Shown: positions 31,555 through 40,090 of the stretch, piece by piece | How positions within the stretch are numbered: position 1 is the first letter of the stretch | How the letters are laid out: every line of letters starts with the position of its first letter | DNA from: Corallococcus sp. NCRR | GTDB taxonomy: Bacteria; Myxococcota; Myxococcia; Myxococcales; Myxococcaceae | Assembly: GCF_026965535.1 (NCBI RefSeq) | Contig: NZ_CP114039.1 | Span: forward strand, 496,001 to 560,000 | Direction of reading: 5' to 3' | DNA length: 64,000 bases | Notes under the pieces: generated by a model | The model's database searches: none | The model's input: only the letters and a program-made list of their open reading frames with translations | What the model was told of the DNA's origin: nothing | Position numbers and translations under genes: made by a program

Positions 31555-34500
31555 CAGGGTCTCAACCTGGAGTGCGATCTCGACGGCCTTCGGCCATCCC
31601 ATGCTGAGGTACGCATCCAACGCCCGGAGGTAGTCGGCTCGGAAGTCCGTACGCACCGCGAGGGCGCCGTCGTCATCCGCGAAGACACGGGCGAGCAACT
31701 CGACCGCGAGGTCCGCCGATTCCCGGTCACTCAGCTGGCCTCGGCTCATGGCCCCCTCGACGTAACGCCTCAACCAGTGGAGCGTGCGAGGTGCGTCCAG
31801 GTGAGCGCAGAACGAGAGCCCCTTGACGAGTGCACGAGCCGTGAACGGCGAGAGCCGCTCCAGGAGCAATTCCAAAATCGGCTCGACGCGCCTCCACCAG
31901 GCACGCATAGCCTCCGCCTGGGACGCGAAACCCGCCATCGGAGTCTCCGCCCCTTCAGCCGAGATATCCTCGTAGAGCGGGTCGCCCTTCTCCTCGTCTT
32001 CGTCCAGAGGCACGAGGCGCAACCTCGCTGCGAGGTCTGGATCCTGGGTGCGCAACCATCGCATGGAAGCCCGGCAGAACTTGCCCGCGACTCCCTGGAA
32101 GCACTCCTCAAGGCGTTCACGCCACAAGTCGGCCCCCCAGGAGGTCGTGATGACACGGGGCGGCTGCCATTCAGGGGAATCAGCCCTCAACTCACCCAGG
32201 CAGCTCTTGAGGACACCAAGGAGGAGGGCCTGGGCGCGCTCCACGATTTCAGGTCTTCGAACCAACTCCGGGCGCTTTCGAGGGAGTCCTTCCGGGAGGA
32301 CCACCCGAGTGGTTTGCCACAACACGTACTGGAGCTCCACGGCTCCATCTCGAGGCCCCTCCAGAAGGCGGGAGAGTTCCTCTTCCACCCAGGCCGGCGC
32401 AAGAACACAGTGGAGCATGCCGAGTGCTGCTCCCGCTGTCTTCCGAAGATCGAAGTGAGTATCCCGCTCTTCCTCACGATGTTGACGTGCTTTGTAGAGA
32501 AGTGCCTTCAACAGCGCGTCCGCACGCATCGCATCCCGACCGCGGAGGTGCAGTTGCCAAGTGTCTATGAGGAGTCGATAGAGCAGCTCCGTGCCATCCC
32601 TCCGAAGGCCTACCTCCTCCACCCACTCCTCGAGCGACTCGAAGACGACGGATGGAAAGGGCTCCAACAGGCGCCAGAGATACGACCCCAACATCTGGCG
32701 TACCTTCCCGCGAGGGCTCCGAGCCACACGACGCAATGCTTCTGCATGAGGGGACAGGCTCCCCTCGCGTAGCGCCAGGCCAATGAGGCCCCGGGCCGCG
32801 CTGGACTGAGCATCTCCGGGCTCCGCGCCAAACGCGTAAAGCCCCTTCGCGTTGGGATCAGAGGGCGAGTCCAGTGCCTCCTCGAAGCGGGCAGTCATCT
32901 CCGCCATCTGCAGGTCATCCAGGAAGACCCTGGCATGCGCCAGGTCCGACAGGGCATGAAGGACATATCGTCGGACGACGTCAACCAGCACGGGCTCCAC
33001 GGAAGACGGAGCCGCCGCCATTCGGGCTTCCGCCTCTCGGACGACACGAAAGACTTCTGCCACCTCCGCGCCAGGGCTCTCGAAGGCGAGGAGCTCACGA
33101 AGCGCGTCACCCACCTCGATGAGGGGTCCGTGCCCGGGACGGTCTATGTCGACGTGCCTGTTCGCGAGCAGGTCCTTCATGTTCTCGGGAATCGGAAGGA
33201 TGGTGGGAACAGGAACGTCCTCATCGACGTCCGCGTTCCTCGAACCCAAGCCTTTGCTCAGGCGCAGCGCCTGCTCTCCCAGATGCTCCTGGGGAATTCT
33301 CCGAAGGAGAGTCGCCCTGGCTCGTTTGATTTGACGGAGCCGGGTCCGTGCGCCCCTGCCCACTTCGCCTCGGAGTCCAAGAATCACGGCCTCAATGCGA
33401 TGGAGGTCTTCCGGCGCCAGTTCGTAGCTGACAGTCTCCAGGGCCCTCCGGGCGAACCAATGAGTGCCTCGCCCCACAAGGACTGCGGGAGCCAGGAGCA
33501 GCTCCAGGCACCTCCTCCCCAAGAACTCAGGAGCCTCTCTCATGGCAGCGAGAACCTGACACCAGAGACTCGCCTGGTCGTTCTCATGGAGGAGGACCGA
33601 CCAGACCCGGGTGAATACCTCTTGTCCGTTTGCACCTTTCGCCAGCGCTACGAGCTGATCCCGCCAGCTCTCAAGGAGTTCGTTCGGGTTCTCCGTGTTG
33701 AGATTGATGGAGTTCCAGCACCAGCGCCAGTAGCCATCTTCCACCATCCGCCGCTCCTGGCCCGCCAGCTTGAGCGTCTCGAAAGACTGACTGTGCGAAC
33801 CGCGGTCGTGCCTCTTCGAGAATCGACGTGCCACGTGAAGCACGGCCCGGGTCGCCTCTTCGGGAGAGACTCTGAAGAAAGAAGGAAAGTCTCGGTTGAG
33901 CTGGAACCTGGCGCCCTCTCCACTGGCGCCCCATGGCGCGACCTGTTTCGTAAGCGCCTCCGCCCCGGAGAGCGTCCGCGCCTCCCAGCACCCGAACGCC
34001 ACCTCATAGAGCCAGCGCGCCAGGCGTGCGTCTCCGCGCGCGATGTCACCGAGGTGGTTCGCAAGCTCGCTCAACGCAATGGCAGGCCGGGTCTCCAGTC
34101 CCTCTTCAACGAGGAGTTCACGGATGAAGTCACGGGAACGCTCCGGAGCTGAGGAGAATGTCCGGCAGATCCATCCGAGCATTGGACGCGGAGCTTCGCC
34201 CCAGGGGTCCTGACGGCTCCGCTCGTCCGCCAGGAGGATCGCGGCAGCGTTCATGAGCCCACGTGCCTCGTCTCCCAGGCTCTCGAGGTGCGTGTCTGCG
34301 GTGGCCAGGAGCAATTGGCAGGCCTCCAAGAGCTCCGGTCCCGACGTGCGCACCAACTGCTGTGCCAGGCGGAGCCACCATCCGCCTTCTCCCTGCGGGA
34401 AGCGGCGAGGCAACATGACGAAGGCAGCCCCAATGGCCACTCCCTTGAGTGCACGCGCCCAATCCTCCTCGTCACGGCCCGGGCCCAAGGCGCCCCGCAT

Positions 34501-36666
34501 GAGCGGGTCGAGTTCCGCCTCGGTCTTCGCCTCCTCCGCGATGACCACGTAGGCCGAAAGCCGGTGCAGTCCCGAGACCCTGGCGCGCTCGAGCTCGAGC
34601 AGCAGATCCCAGAAGTCGAGCCGCCCCCTCACCCAGGTGTACCGCAGGAACAACACCAAGCTGGGGCGCAGCATGAGCGGCCAGGCCTCATCCGAGACCA
34701 GCTCGGCGGTCAGCCGCTTGCGACGGCGGCGCACGAAAAGCCGCTCGGCGGCATAGTCGAAGAAGAGGTGGTGCGAGAACTCGACACGCTCCACCTCGGG
34801 GAGCCGTCCGGGAATGAGCGGCGGATGGCGGATGAGCCCGGTACTCAAAAGGACATCGAGCACGGGTGTCGGTAGCGCTCGCGGAGGTATCTGCAGTGTG
34901 CGCTCATGGACCATCTGATCCACCAACGCCGTAAGCCCGGCTTCGAGTTCGGCGTGCTGGGGGTGATCCAGGATGCGCCGCTCCCAGTAACGCTCGAACA
35001 GCTCCGCCTGTGTCGAAATCCCAGAGAGCGCCGTGGGCTCCTGCCCCTCATCGAGCATCTGGCAGAGCAGATCCAGGCTGAAGAGGTTCCGGATGACGGA
35101 CCTCAGCGCGGGAGCATGAGCCAACACGCGTCCCAGCACCGGGAAGGCCGTCAGGACCTGCTGTAACTCTTGCTCGCTGAGCACATCGATGAGGAGCGCG
35201 TTCACCCGAGCCCCCAGCACGGCCGATGCGTCGGGAACGCCCTCCTCGGAGTCCAGCCATTCTAGCTCCCGGGCGAAGCACTGCTTGAGCCAGCTCGCGT
35301 ACTGGGCATCCACCCGGCGGATGGAGACGATCACGCGCACTCCTGCGCCGCGGGCCTGTTTCAGCAGCTTCTGGTAGGCGTTCTGGGCACTGGCATCTCG
35401 GACGCCATCCAGCCCATCGACGATGAGGGTGATGCCCCCGGTGGCCCGCGCCTCGCTGAAGAGACCACTCCAGGAGTGCTGAAGCATGAGCGTGGCGCCC
35501 ATGCGCATGGGAGTGGGCCCCATCAGGGAGTCTGCGGCCCAGTACCAGACACGCTGCTCGCGCTTGCGCAGCTGACGAGCCAATTGGAGGAGGCAGCCGG
35601 TCTTGCCCGTACCCGCGTCCCCGACCACCACGAATGAGGCTTCCGGTGCGTCCAGCAAGGCGCGGAGCGCAGGCCGCTCGAGCGAGAAGGTCCTCCCCAG
35701 TTGGAGGCGGGAGCGTCCCTCCTGCTCATGCGCGGCGAGCTCATCCTGTGAGAACTTGTCCAGGCGATCAAAGTCCCGCCAGTAGTCACTCCCCTCCCGA
35801 AGTGAGACCTTCTCGGCCAAGACCTTGCGGAGTGAGCTGCGGTCATGGAAACGCCGTTCCGCCAGGAGATCATCCGCGCAGCGGTGAAGGAGCGCCATGG
35901 CCGTGGGCGCTTGCCATGACTCTGAGAGGAGCCCGTACTGGAGGGCATCCTGAGCGCTCAGGAAGTCTGCTTCTCCTTCCGCCAGCCGGAGCTGTGCCAC
36001 ACACACCTGTCGAAGCAGGTGCTGTCGTAGAGTGCTCAGCGCCGCGAGTGAGTACTTCCCGGCAAGCCGATCCAGGATCGAGGTGATGTTTTCGGCCAGT
36101 TCGTGCTCCCGGGCGTTGGTCGCGGCCGCCACCAGGGCCGCTCCGTCCGCCAGGGAGCGGTAGCGGTCTAGGAGCTGGACGAGGCGAGTGAGCGTTCCAT
36201 TGTGCTCCTCGTAGAAGAGGACATAGCGGCGCTCCCCCGTCTCCCCTGCGTCCGCCTGGGACTGCCGTGCGAACTGCAGCAGGACGGAGCCCCACTCACT
36301 GTCTTCGGACACTCCCACCTTGAGCGACCGCTTGCACTGCCCATAGAGCCGTGCGCCGCCAGACAGCTCGACCCGGATGTCGTCGATTGCGTCTCCACTC
36401 TCCCCGGCAAGCCGCTCCGCGACACAAGCCCCCACCAGCCCAAACCGGGCGCCCAGGCGCGTGCCGAGGAGGATCCGCGTCATCCACCAGGCAGCCACCC
36501 GGGCCTGGAAGCGCTGACCTCCAGCCATGGCGCTACCACCGGCATCACTGCGCTCCGTCCGTTCCATGGGCTCCCGACTGTAGCGCTCGGCAAGCCAGAC
36601 GAGTGAGTCGATGTCGGCGGGATCGCATGCGTGAGGACTTGGCGCATCGCGTTCTCCGGGCATCAT
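31534..36666 (-). CDS. Giant nuclease/STAND-type NTPase, candidate antiviral defence protein
   Basis: 1710 residues if started at 36666; in-frame ATGs at 36567 and 36528 (MAGGQRFQARVAAWW) are alternatives and the last is where recognisable homology begins. Residues about 47-180 look like a restriction-endonuclease fold: ESGDAIDDIRVEL followed by YGQCKR, that is Asp95/Asp96 and a Q110-x-K112 pair, as in Cap4/Mrr-like nucleases. A P-loop NTPase follows, with Walker A GDAGTGKT at 349-356 and Walker B ITLIVDGLD at 412-420. The remaining 1200 or so residues are helical, with no enzymatic motif, resembling the sensor repeats of STAND proteins. Codons are more A/T-rich at third positions than in neighbours. 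No mobile-element genes flank it. Defence is inferred from architecture. Confidence 0.8.
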   Translation of the reverse strand: MMPGERDAPSPHACDPADIDSLVWLAERYSREPMERTERSDAGGSAMAGGQRFQARVAAWWMTRILLGTRLGARFGLVGACVAERLAGESGDAIDDIRVELSGGARLYGQCKRSLKVGVSEDSEWGSVLLQFARQSQADAGETGERRYVLFYEEHNGTLTRLVQLLDRYRSLADGAALVAAATNAREHELAENITSILDRLAGKYSLAALSTLRQHLLRQVCVAQLRLAEGEADFLSAQDALQYGLLSESWQAPTAMALLHRCADDLLAERRFHDRSSLRKVLAEKVSLREGSDYWRDFDRLDKFSQDELAAHEQEGRSRLQLGRTFSLERPALRALLDAPEASFVVVGDAGTGKTGCLLQLARQLRKREQRVWYWAADSLMGPTPMRMGATLMLQHSWSGLFSEARATGGITLIVDGLDGVRDASAQNAYQKLLKQARGAGVRVIVSIRRVDAQYASWLKQCFARELEWLDSEEGVPDASAVLGARVNALLIDVLSEQELQQVLTAFPVLGRVLAHAPALRSVIRNLFSLDLLCQMLDEGQEPTALSGISTQAELFERYWERRILDHPQHAELEAGLTALVDQMVHERTLQIPPRALPTPVLDVLLSTGLIRHPPLIPGRLPEVERVEFSHHLFFDYAAERLFVRRRRKRLTAELVSDEAWPLMLRPSLVLFLRYTWVRGRLDFWDLLLELERARVSGLHRLSAYVVIAEEAKTEAELDPLMRGALGPGRDEEDWARALKGVAIGAAFVMLPRRFPQGEGGWWLRLAQQLVRTSGPELLEACQLLLATADTHLESLGDEARGLMNAAAILLADERSRQDPWGEAPRPMLGWICRTFSSAPERSRDFIRELLVEEGLETRPAIALSELANHLGDIARGDARLARWLYEVAFGCWEARTLSGAEALTKQVAPWGASGEGARFQLNRDFPSFFRVSPEEATRAVLHVARRFSKRHDRGSHSQSFETLKLAGQERRMVEDGYWRWCWNSINLNTENPNELLESWRDQLVALAKGANGQEVFTRVWSVLLHENDQASLWCQVLAAMREAPEFLGRRCLELLLAPAVLVGRGTHWFARRALETVSYELAPEDLHRIEAVILGLRGEVGRGARTRLRQIKRARATLLRRIPQEHLGEQALRLSKGLGSRNADVDEDVPVPTILPIPENMKDLLANRHVDIDRPGHGPLIEVGDALRELLAFESPGAEVAEVFRVVREAEARMAAAPSSVEPVLVDVVRRYVLHALSDLAHARVFLDDLQMAEMTARFEEALDSPSDPNAKGLYAFGAEPGDAQSSAARGLIGLALREGSLSPHAEALRRVARSPRGKVRQMLGSYLWRLLEPFPSVVFESLEEWVEEVGLRRDGTELLYRLLIDTWQLHLRGRDAMRADALLKALLYKARQHREEERDTHFDLRKTAGAALGMLHCVLAPAWVEEELSRLLEGPRDGAVELQYVLWQTTRVVLPEGLPRKRPELVRRPEIVERAQALLLGVLKSCLGELRADSPEWQPPRVITTSWGADLWRERLEECFQGVAGKFCRASMRWLRTQDPDLAARLRLVPLDEDEEKGDPLYEDISAEGAETPMAGFASQAEAMRAWWRRVEPILELLLERLSPFTARALVKGLSFCAHLDAPRTLHWLRRYVEGAMSRGQLSDRESADLAVELLARVFADDDGALAVRTDFRADYLRALDAYLSMGWPKAVEIALQVETLFRPASA

Positions 36667-36757
36667 CCCCTGGCGGCTCCCCCTGGGGCGGGCAGCCCGG
36701 AGGCCCTGGGAACACTCCCACCTCCTTGCCGTGCCCGGTGGAAGGCAATGCCTTGCA

Positions 36758-36790
36758 CTCCACCCGTCCCGCCGCGTTTCACGGGTGGAG
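36758..36790 (-). terminator. Hairpin downstream of the chitinase gene
   Basis: CTCCACCCGT and ACGGGTGGAG form a perfect 10-bp stem around a 13-base loop, 17 bases past the chitinase stop. No clear T-run follows in the leftward direction. It also separates the chitinase gene from the start of the NTPase gene. Confidence 0.5.
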
Positions 36791-36807
36791 GCAAAAGCCT
36801 CACGGGT

Positions 36808-38616
36808 CTACCGGTAGGTGTCCAGGTAGGCGCGGTGGCTGTTGGAGAACTCGAAGTTCGTGAACTTGTCCCAGTTGATGGACCAGGTCATCAGCCCCTT
36901 GAAGCCCGGGTAGCCGCCGGCCTTGCGCAGCACGTAGGTGCCTCCGAAGGACTGGCCCTTCATCAGGTAGTCCAGCGCCTTCTGCACGTTGGCGGTCGTG
37001 GTGTAGCCACCGCCCGCGGCCTGCGGCGAGGACGGCAGGCCGATGACCACCTGCTCCGGCCGCAGCGCGGGGAAGACGGCGCTCGCGTTGCCGCCCACGG
37101 GGAAGCCCTGGAGCAGCATCTCCGCCATGGCCACATGGAAGTCCGGCGTGCTCTGCGCGTACGCGCGGCCGTCCAGGGCCATCACCGTGCCGGTGTTGTA
37201 GTGCTGCACGTGCAGGTACGTCAGCCGGTCGCGCAGCGCGTGGATGACCGGGAGGTAGGCGCCCCACGGGCCGCCATACGCCGCATAGCCGCCCTGCACG
37301 TAGGCGGTCTCCGGCGCCATGGTGAGCAGGAAGCCCGAGCCGTTGTCATTGAGCAACTGGCGCGTGCCGGCGATGAGGTTCTGGATGCGCGGCGTGGTGG
37401 GGTTGCGGAAGTCGGTGTCCCCGCCGTTGAGCGCCAGCGACGCGCCCTCCAGGTCCAGGTCCAGGCCGTCAAAGCCATACGTGTTGATGAGCCCCTGCAT
37501 GCTGGTGACGAAGGCCTGCCGCGCCGCCGCGTCGTCCAGGTGGATGGTGCCGTTGGCGCCGCCCAGGGAGATGAGCACCTTGCGGCCCTGCGCCTTGAGC
37601 GTGGCGATGTCCGCCTTGAACTCGGCCACGGTGGCGTTGTACGGGGTGAAGCCCATGGTGCCTGACGGCGCGCCCGCCACCGGCTCCGCGAAGGCCACCT
37701 GGATGACGTTGAACTTCGAGGACACGTCGCGCAGCCGGATGTTGGTGGAGCCGTTGTCGAAGTTGTGCCAGTAGCCGACCAGCACCTTGCTGCCCGCCGG
37801 AGCCGTGTTGCCCGTCGTCACGGCGACGCTGTTGCTCGCGGCGGAGCGGTTGCCGGCCGCGTCGCGCGCCTTCGCGGTGAACGTGTACGTGGTGTTGGCG
37901 GCGAGCCCCGTCACGGTGGCGCTCAGCGCGGTGCTGGTGGCCGCCGCGGTGGCGCCGCCGTTGACGAAGATTTCGTAGCCGGTGACGCCCACGTTGTCGG
38001 TGGACGCGTTGAACGCCAGGGACACGCTGGAGGCCGTCACGCCGGTGGAGCGCAGGGAGCCGGGCGCGGTGGGGGCCTGCGTGTCCTGCGCGGGGCGGTT
38101 GGGCGTGGTGGTGCTGAACGCGGCGCTCGCGGCGGAGCGGTTGCCGGCCGCGTCGCGTGCCTTCACGGTGAACGTATAGGTCGTGTTGGCGGCGAGCCCC
38201 GTGACGGTGGCGCTCGGGGTGGTGGAGGTGGCGGAGGCGGAGGCGCCGTTGTTGACGAAGACCTCGTAGCCGGTGACGCCCACGTTGTCGGTGGACGCGC
38301 TCCAGGTCAGCGACACGCTGTCATACGTCTTGGAGGGCGAGCCGACGCCGGAGGGGGCGGAGGGGGCCTGCGTGTCCGCGGGAGGGTTGCCGGTGCGCTC
38401 CAGCCACAGGGCGAGCACGTTGGGCGGCTCCCAGCCCACCAGGGACGTGTGTGACTGCCGGCAGTCGTAGCCCTTCCCTCCATAGGACGCGATGTCGCCC
38501 ACGGTGTACGCGACGCCCGGGGCCCAGGCGCCCCGGTCCGCGGCCAGGGCCAGGGTGGGCAGAAGCAGCAGGAGCACGGCGAGCGCCGCGCGGGACGACG
38601 AACGAGGGGGATGCAT
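36808..38616 (-). CDS. Secreted GH18 chitinase with chitin-binding and two FnIII modules
   Basis: 602 residues from the ATG at 38616; GGGAGG lies 11 bases upstream. A signal peptide ends near LALAADRG (about residue 26). Next comes a CBM5/12-like chitin-binding module (about 27-75: AWAPGVAYTVGD, YDCRQSHTSLVGWEPPN). Two FnIII modules of about 90 residues each follow, very alike (DNVGVTGYE, TYTFT.KARDAAGNRSAAS). The GH18 barrel runs from about 290 (VLVGYWHNF) to the end, with catalytic DGLDLDLE at 383-390 (Glu390 as acid) and a C-terminal MTWSINWD. It should hydrolyse chitin outside the cell, consistent with feeding on fungi or detritus. Confidence 0.93.
   Translation of the reverse strand: MHPPRSSSRAALAVLLLLLPTLALAADRGAWAPGVAYTVGDIASYGGKGYDCRQSHTSLVGWEPPNVLALWLERTGNPPADTQAPSAPSGVGSPSKTYDSVSLTWSASTDNVGVTGYEVFVNNGASASATSTTPSATVTGLAANTTYTFTVKARDAAGNRSAASAAFSTTTPNRPAQDTQAPTAPGSLRSTGVTASSVSLAFNASTDNVGVTGYEIFVNGGATAAATSTALSATVTGLAANTTYTFTAKARDAAGNRSAASNSVAVTTGNTAPAGSKVLVGYWHNFDNGSTNIRLRDVSSKFNVIQVAFAEPVAGAPSGTMGFTPYNATVAEFKADIATLKAQGRKVLISLGGANGTIHLDDAAARQAFVTSMQGLINTYGFDGLDLDLEGASLALNGGDTDFRNPTTPRIQNLIAGTRQLLNDNGSGFLLTMAPETAYVQGGYAAYGGPWGAYLPVIHALRDRLTYLHVQHYNTGTVMALDGRAYAQSTPDFHVAMAEMLLQGFPVGGNASAVFPALRPEQVVIGLPSSPQAAGGGYTTTANVQKALDYLMKGQSFGGTYVLRKAGGYPGFKGLMTWSINWDKFTNFEFSNSHRAYLDTYR
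37836..38008 (-). repeat. FnIII module repeat, copy closer to the catalytic domain
   Basis: Near-identical at DNA level to 38126-38299, both reading leftward inside the chitinase gene. It encodes the second FnIII module. Such recent intragenic duplications are common in linker modules. Confidence 0.7.
38126..38299 (-). repeat. FnIII module repeat, N-terminal copy
   Basis: Partner of 37836-38008. Both end in the same stretch that encodes STDNVGVTGYE. Confidence 0.7.
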
Positions 38617-38794
38617 TGGGGGAAAAGCCTCCCGGAAAGGGTCCGGGACACAGGGAGGGCGGGCCCGGGGGAAGCGGGTCAAAGCCCCTGAAAGATTTCC
38701 CGAGCGGTCCTGGAAGGTTGGTCAGCGAACGGAGGAGCTCGCCCCTGGGCTCAAGCTGTCCAGTCATTGCCTCGAGGTTCTAGAGTCCACCCCC

Positions 38795-40054
38795 ATGAAG
38801 TTCCTAGGTGAGTTGGACGAGGCCTCTCTCTCGCGGACCCAGCGCTGCAACCGTCGCCTCGTGGATCCGAACCGTCTGCAGGCCATCCGGGACACCGGGC
38901 TGATGGACACGCCCCAGGAGGAGGCCTTTGACCGCCTCGCCCGTCTGGCGGCGCAGCTGCTCAACGTCCCGCTGACCATCATGTCGCTGGTGGACGCGAA
39001 CCGGCAATTCTTCAAGGCGGACTTCGGTCTGCCCTCGCCCTTCCGCGAGACGCGGACGCTGCCCATCGACGCGTCGCTGTGCCGCTACACGCTCGAGGGG
39101 GAGCCCATCATCTCCTCCAACGCGCCGGCGGATTCGTTCCTGAAGGTCCATCCGTCCACCGGCCCCTGGGGCATCGTCGCCCTCATCGTGCTGCCGTTGA
39201 TCAACCCGGACGGACACGTGCTGGGGACCTTCTGCTGCATCCAGCCCACGGTGCGAGAATGGACCGCGCAGGACCACCTGGTCATGAAGGAGCTGACGGC
39301 CTCCATCATGACGGAGATCAACCTGCGCGATCAGATCCGCAAGCTGAAGACCGAGCAGCGGATGCGGGACACGTTCGTCGCGGCGCTCACGCACGACCTG
39401 CGCACGCCCCTGACGGCGTCGAAGCTGAGCGTGCAGCTGATGGGCAGGCGCCACGCGGACGTGCCGGGCGTCCAGTCCTCCGTGGCCCGGGTGTCGGCGA
39501 GCCTGGACCGCGCGGAGCGGATGATCCAGAACCTGCTGGACGCCAGCCGCATCCAGGCCGGCAAGCACGTGGCGCTGGAGGTGCGGGAGTGCGACCTCCA
39601 CGCGGTCGCGGCCCAGACGCTGGAGGAGCTGTCGGCGCTCTACCCGGGGAGATTCGAGCTGAAGGCGGAAGGTGAGTTCATGATGCGGGCGGATCCGCTC
39701 GGGCTGCGCCGCATCGTGGAGAACCTGGCCTCCAACGCGGCGAAGTACGGCGCGCCGGGCACTCCGATTGAAATCCTGCTCGACCGGGATGCGACCCAGG
39801 TGAGGCTCCAGGTGCGGAATCAGGGCACGCCCATCGCGGCGGAAGATCAGCAGACCATCTTCGAGCCGTTCCACCGCACGCGCTCCGCCACGGAGAGCGC
39901 GGAGAAGGGTTGGGGGCTGGGGCTCCCCCTGGTGCGGGGTCTGGCCGAGGCGCACGGCGGCAAGGCCACCGTGACCAGCTGCGCCGAGGAGGGGACCTGC
40001 TTCACCATCACCCTCCCGCTGGACGCGAGCTCCAGACAGAAGCTCTCCGCGTAA
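38795..40054 (+). CDS. GAF-domain sensor histidine kinase
   Basis: 419 residues from the ATG at 38795 (MKFLGELDEAS). No membrane segments. A GAF domain occupies about 30-175 (FDRLARLAAQLLNVPLTIMSLVD, SLCRYTL, GTFCCIQ), as in cytoplasmic redox or ligand sensors. The HisKA helix has THDLRTPLT with His200; the ATPase domain has NLASNAAKYG, a G1-like box that reads NQGTPIAAED in place of the usual DxGxG, and GWGLGLPLVRGLA. The weakened G1 box may lower kinase activity. It is divergent from the chitinase gene, 178 bases apart, and no response regulator is adjacent. The signal is unknown. Confidence 0.88.
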   Translation: MKFLGELDEASLSRTQRCNRRLVDPNRLQAIRDTGLMDTPQEEAFDRLARLAAQLLNVPLTIMSLVDANRQFFKADFGLPSPFRETRTLPIDASLCRYTLEGEPIISSNAPADSFLKVHPSTGPWGIVALIVLPLINPDGHVLGTFCCIQPTVREWTAQDHLVMKELTASIMTEINLRDQIRKLKTEQRMRDTFVAALTHDLRTPLTASKLSVQLMGRRHADVPGVQSSVARVSASLDRAERMIQNLLDASRIQAGKHVALEVRECDLHAVAAQTLEELSALYPGRFELKAEGEFMMRADPLGLRRIVENLASNAAKYGAPGTPIEILLDRDATQVRLQVRNQGTPIAAEDQQTIFEPFHRTRSATESAEKGWGLGLPLVRGLAEAHGGKATVTSCAEEGTCFTITLPLDASSRQKLSA

Positions 40055-40090
40055 AGGGATGGGGAGCGCGCCCCGCGCTATCCTTTCCCC

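Noticed and set aside
30195-31730. N-terminal extension of transketolase to 31730
   Set aside because: The added residues are antisense to transaldolase and have no similarity; MADTLADLAAQL at 30194 is the normal start.
31534-36666. Mobile-element origin of the giant NTPase gene
   Set aside because: No integrase, transposase, direct repeats or tRNA were seen on either side; only base composition hints at transfer.
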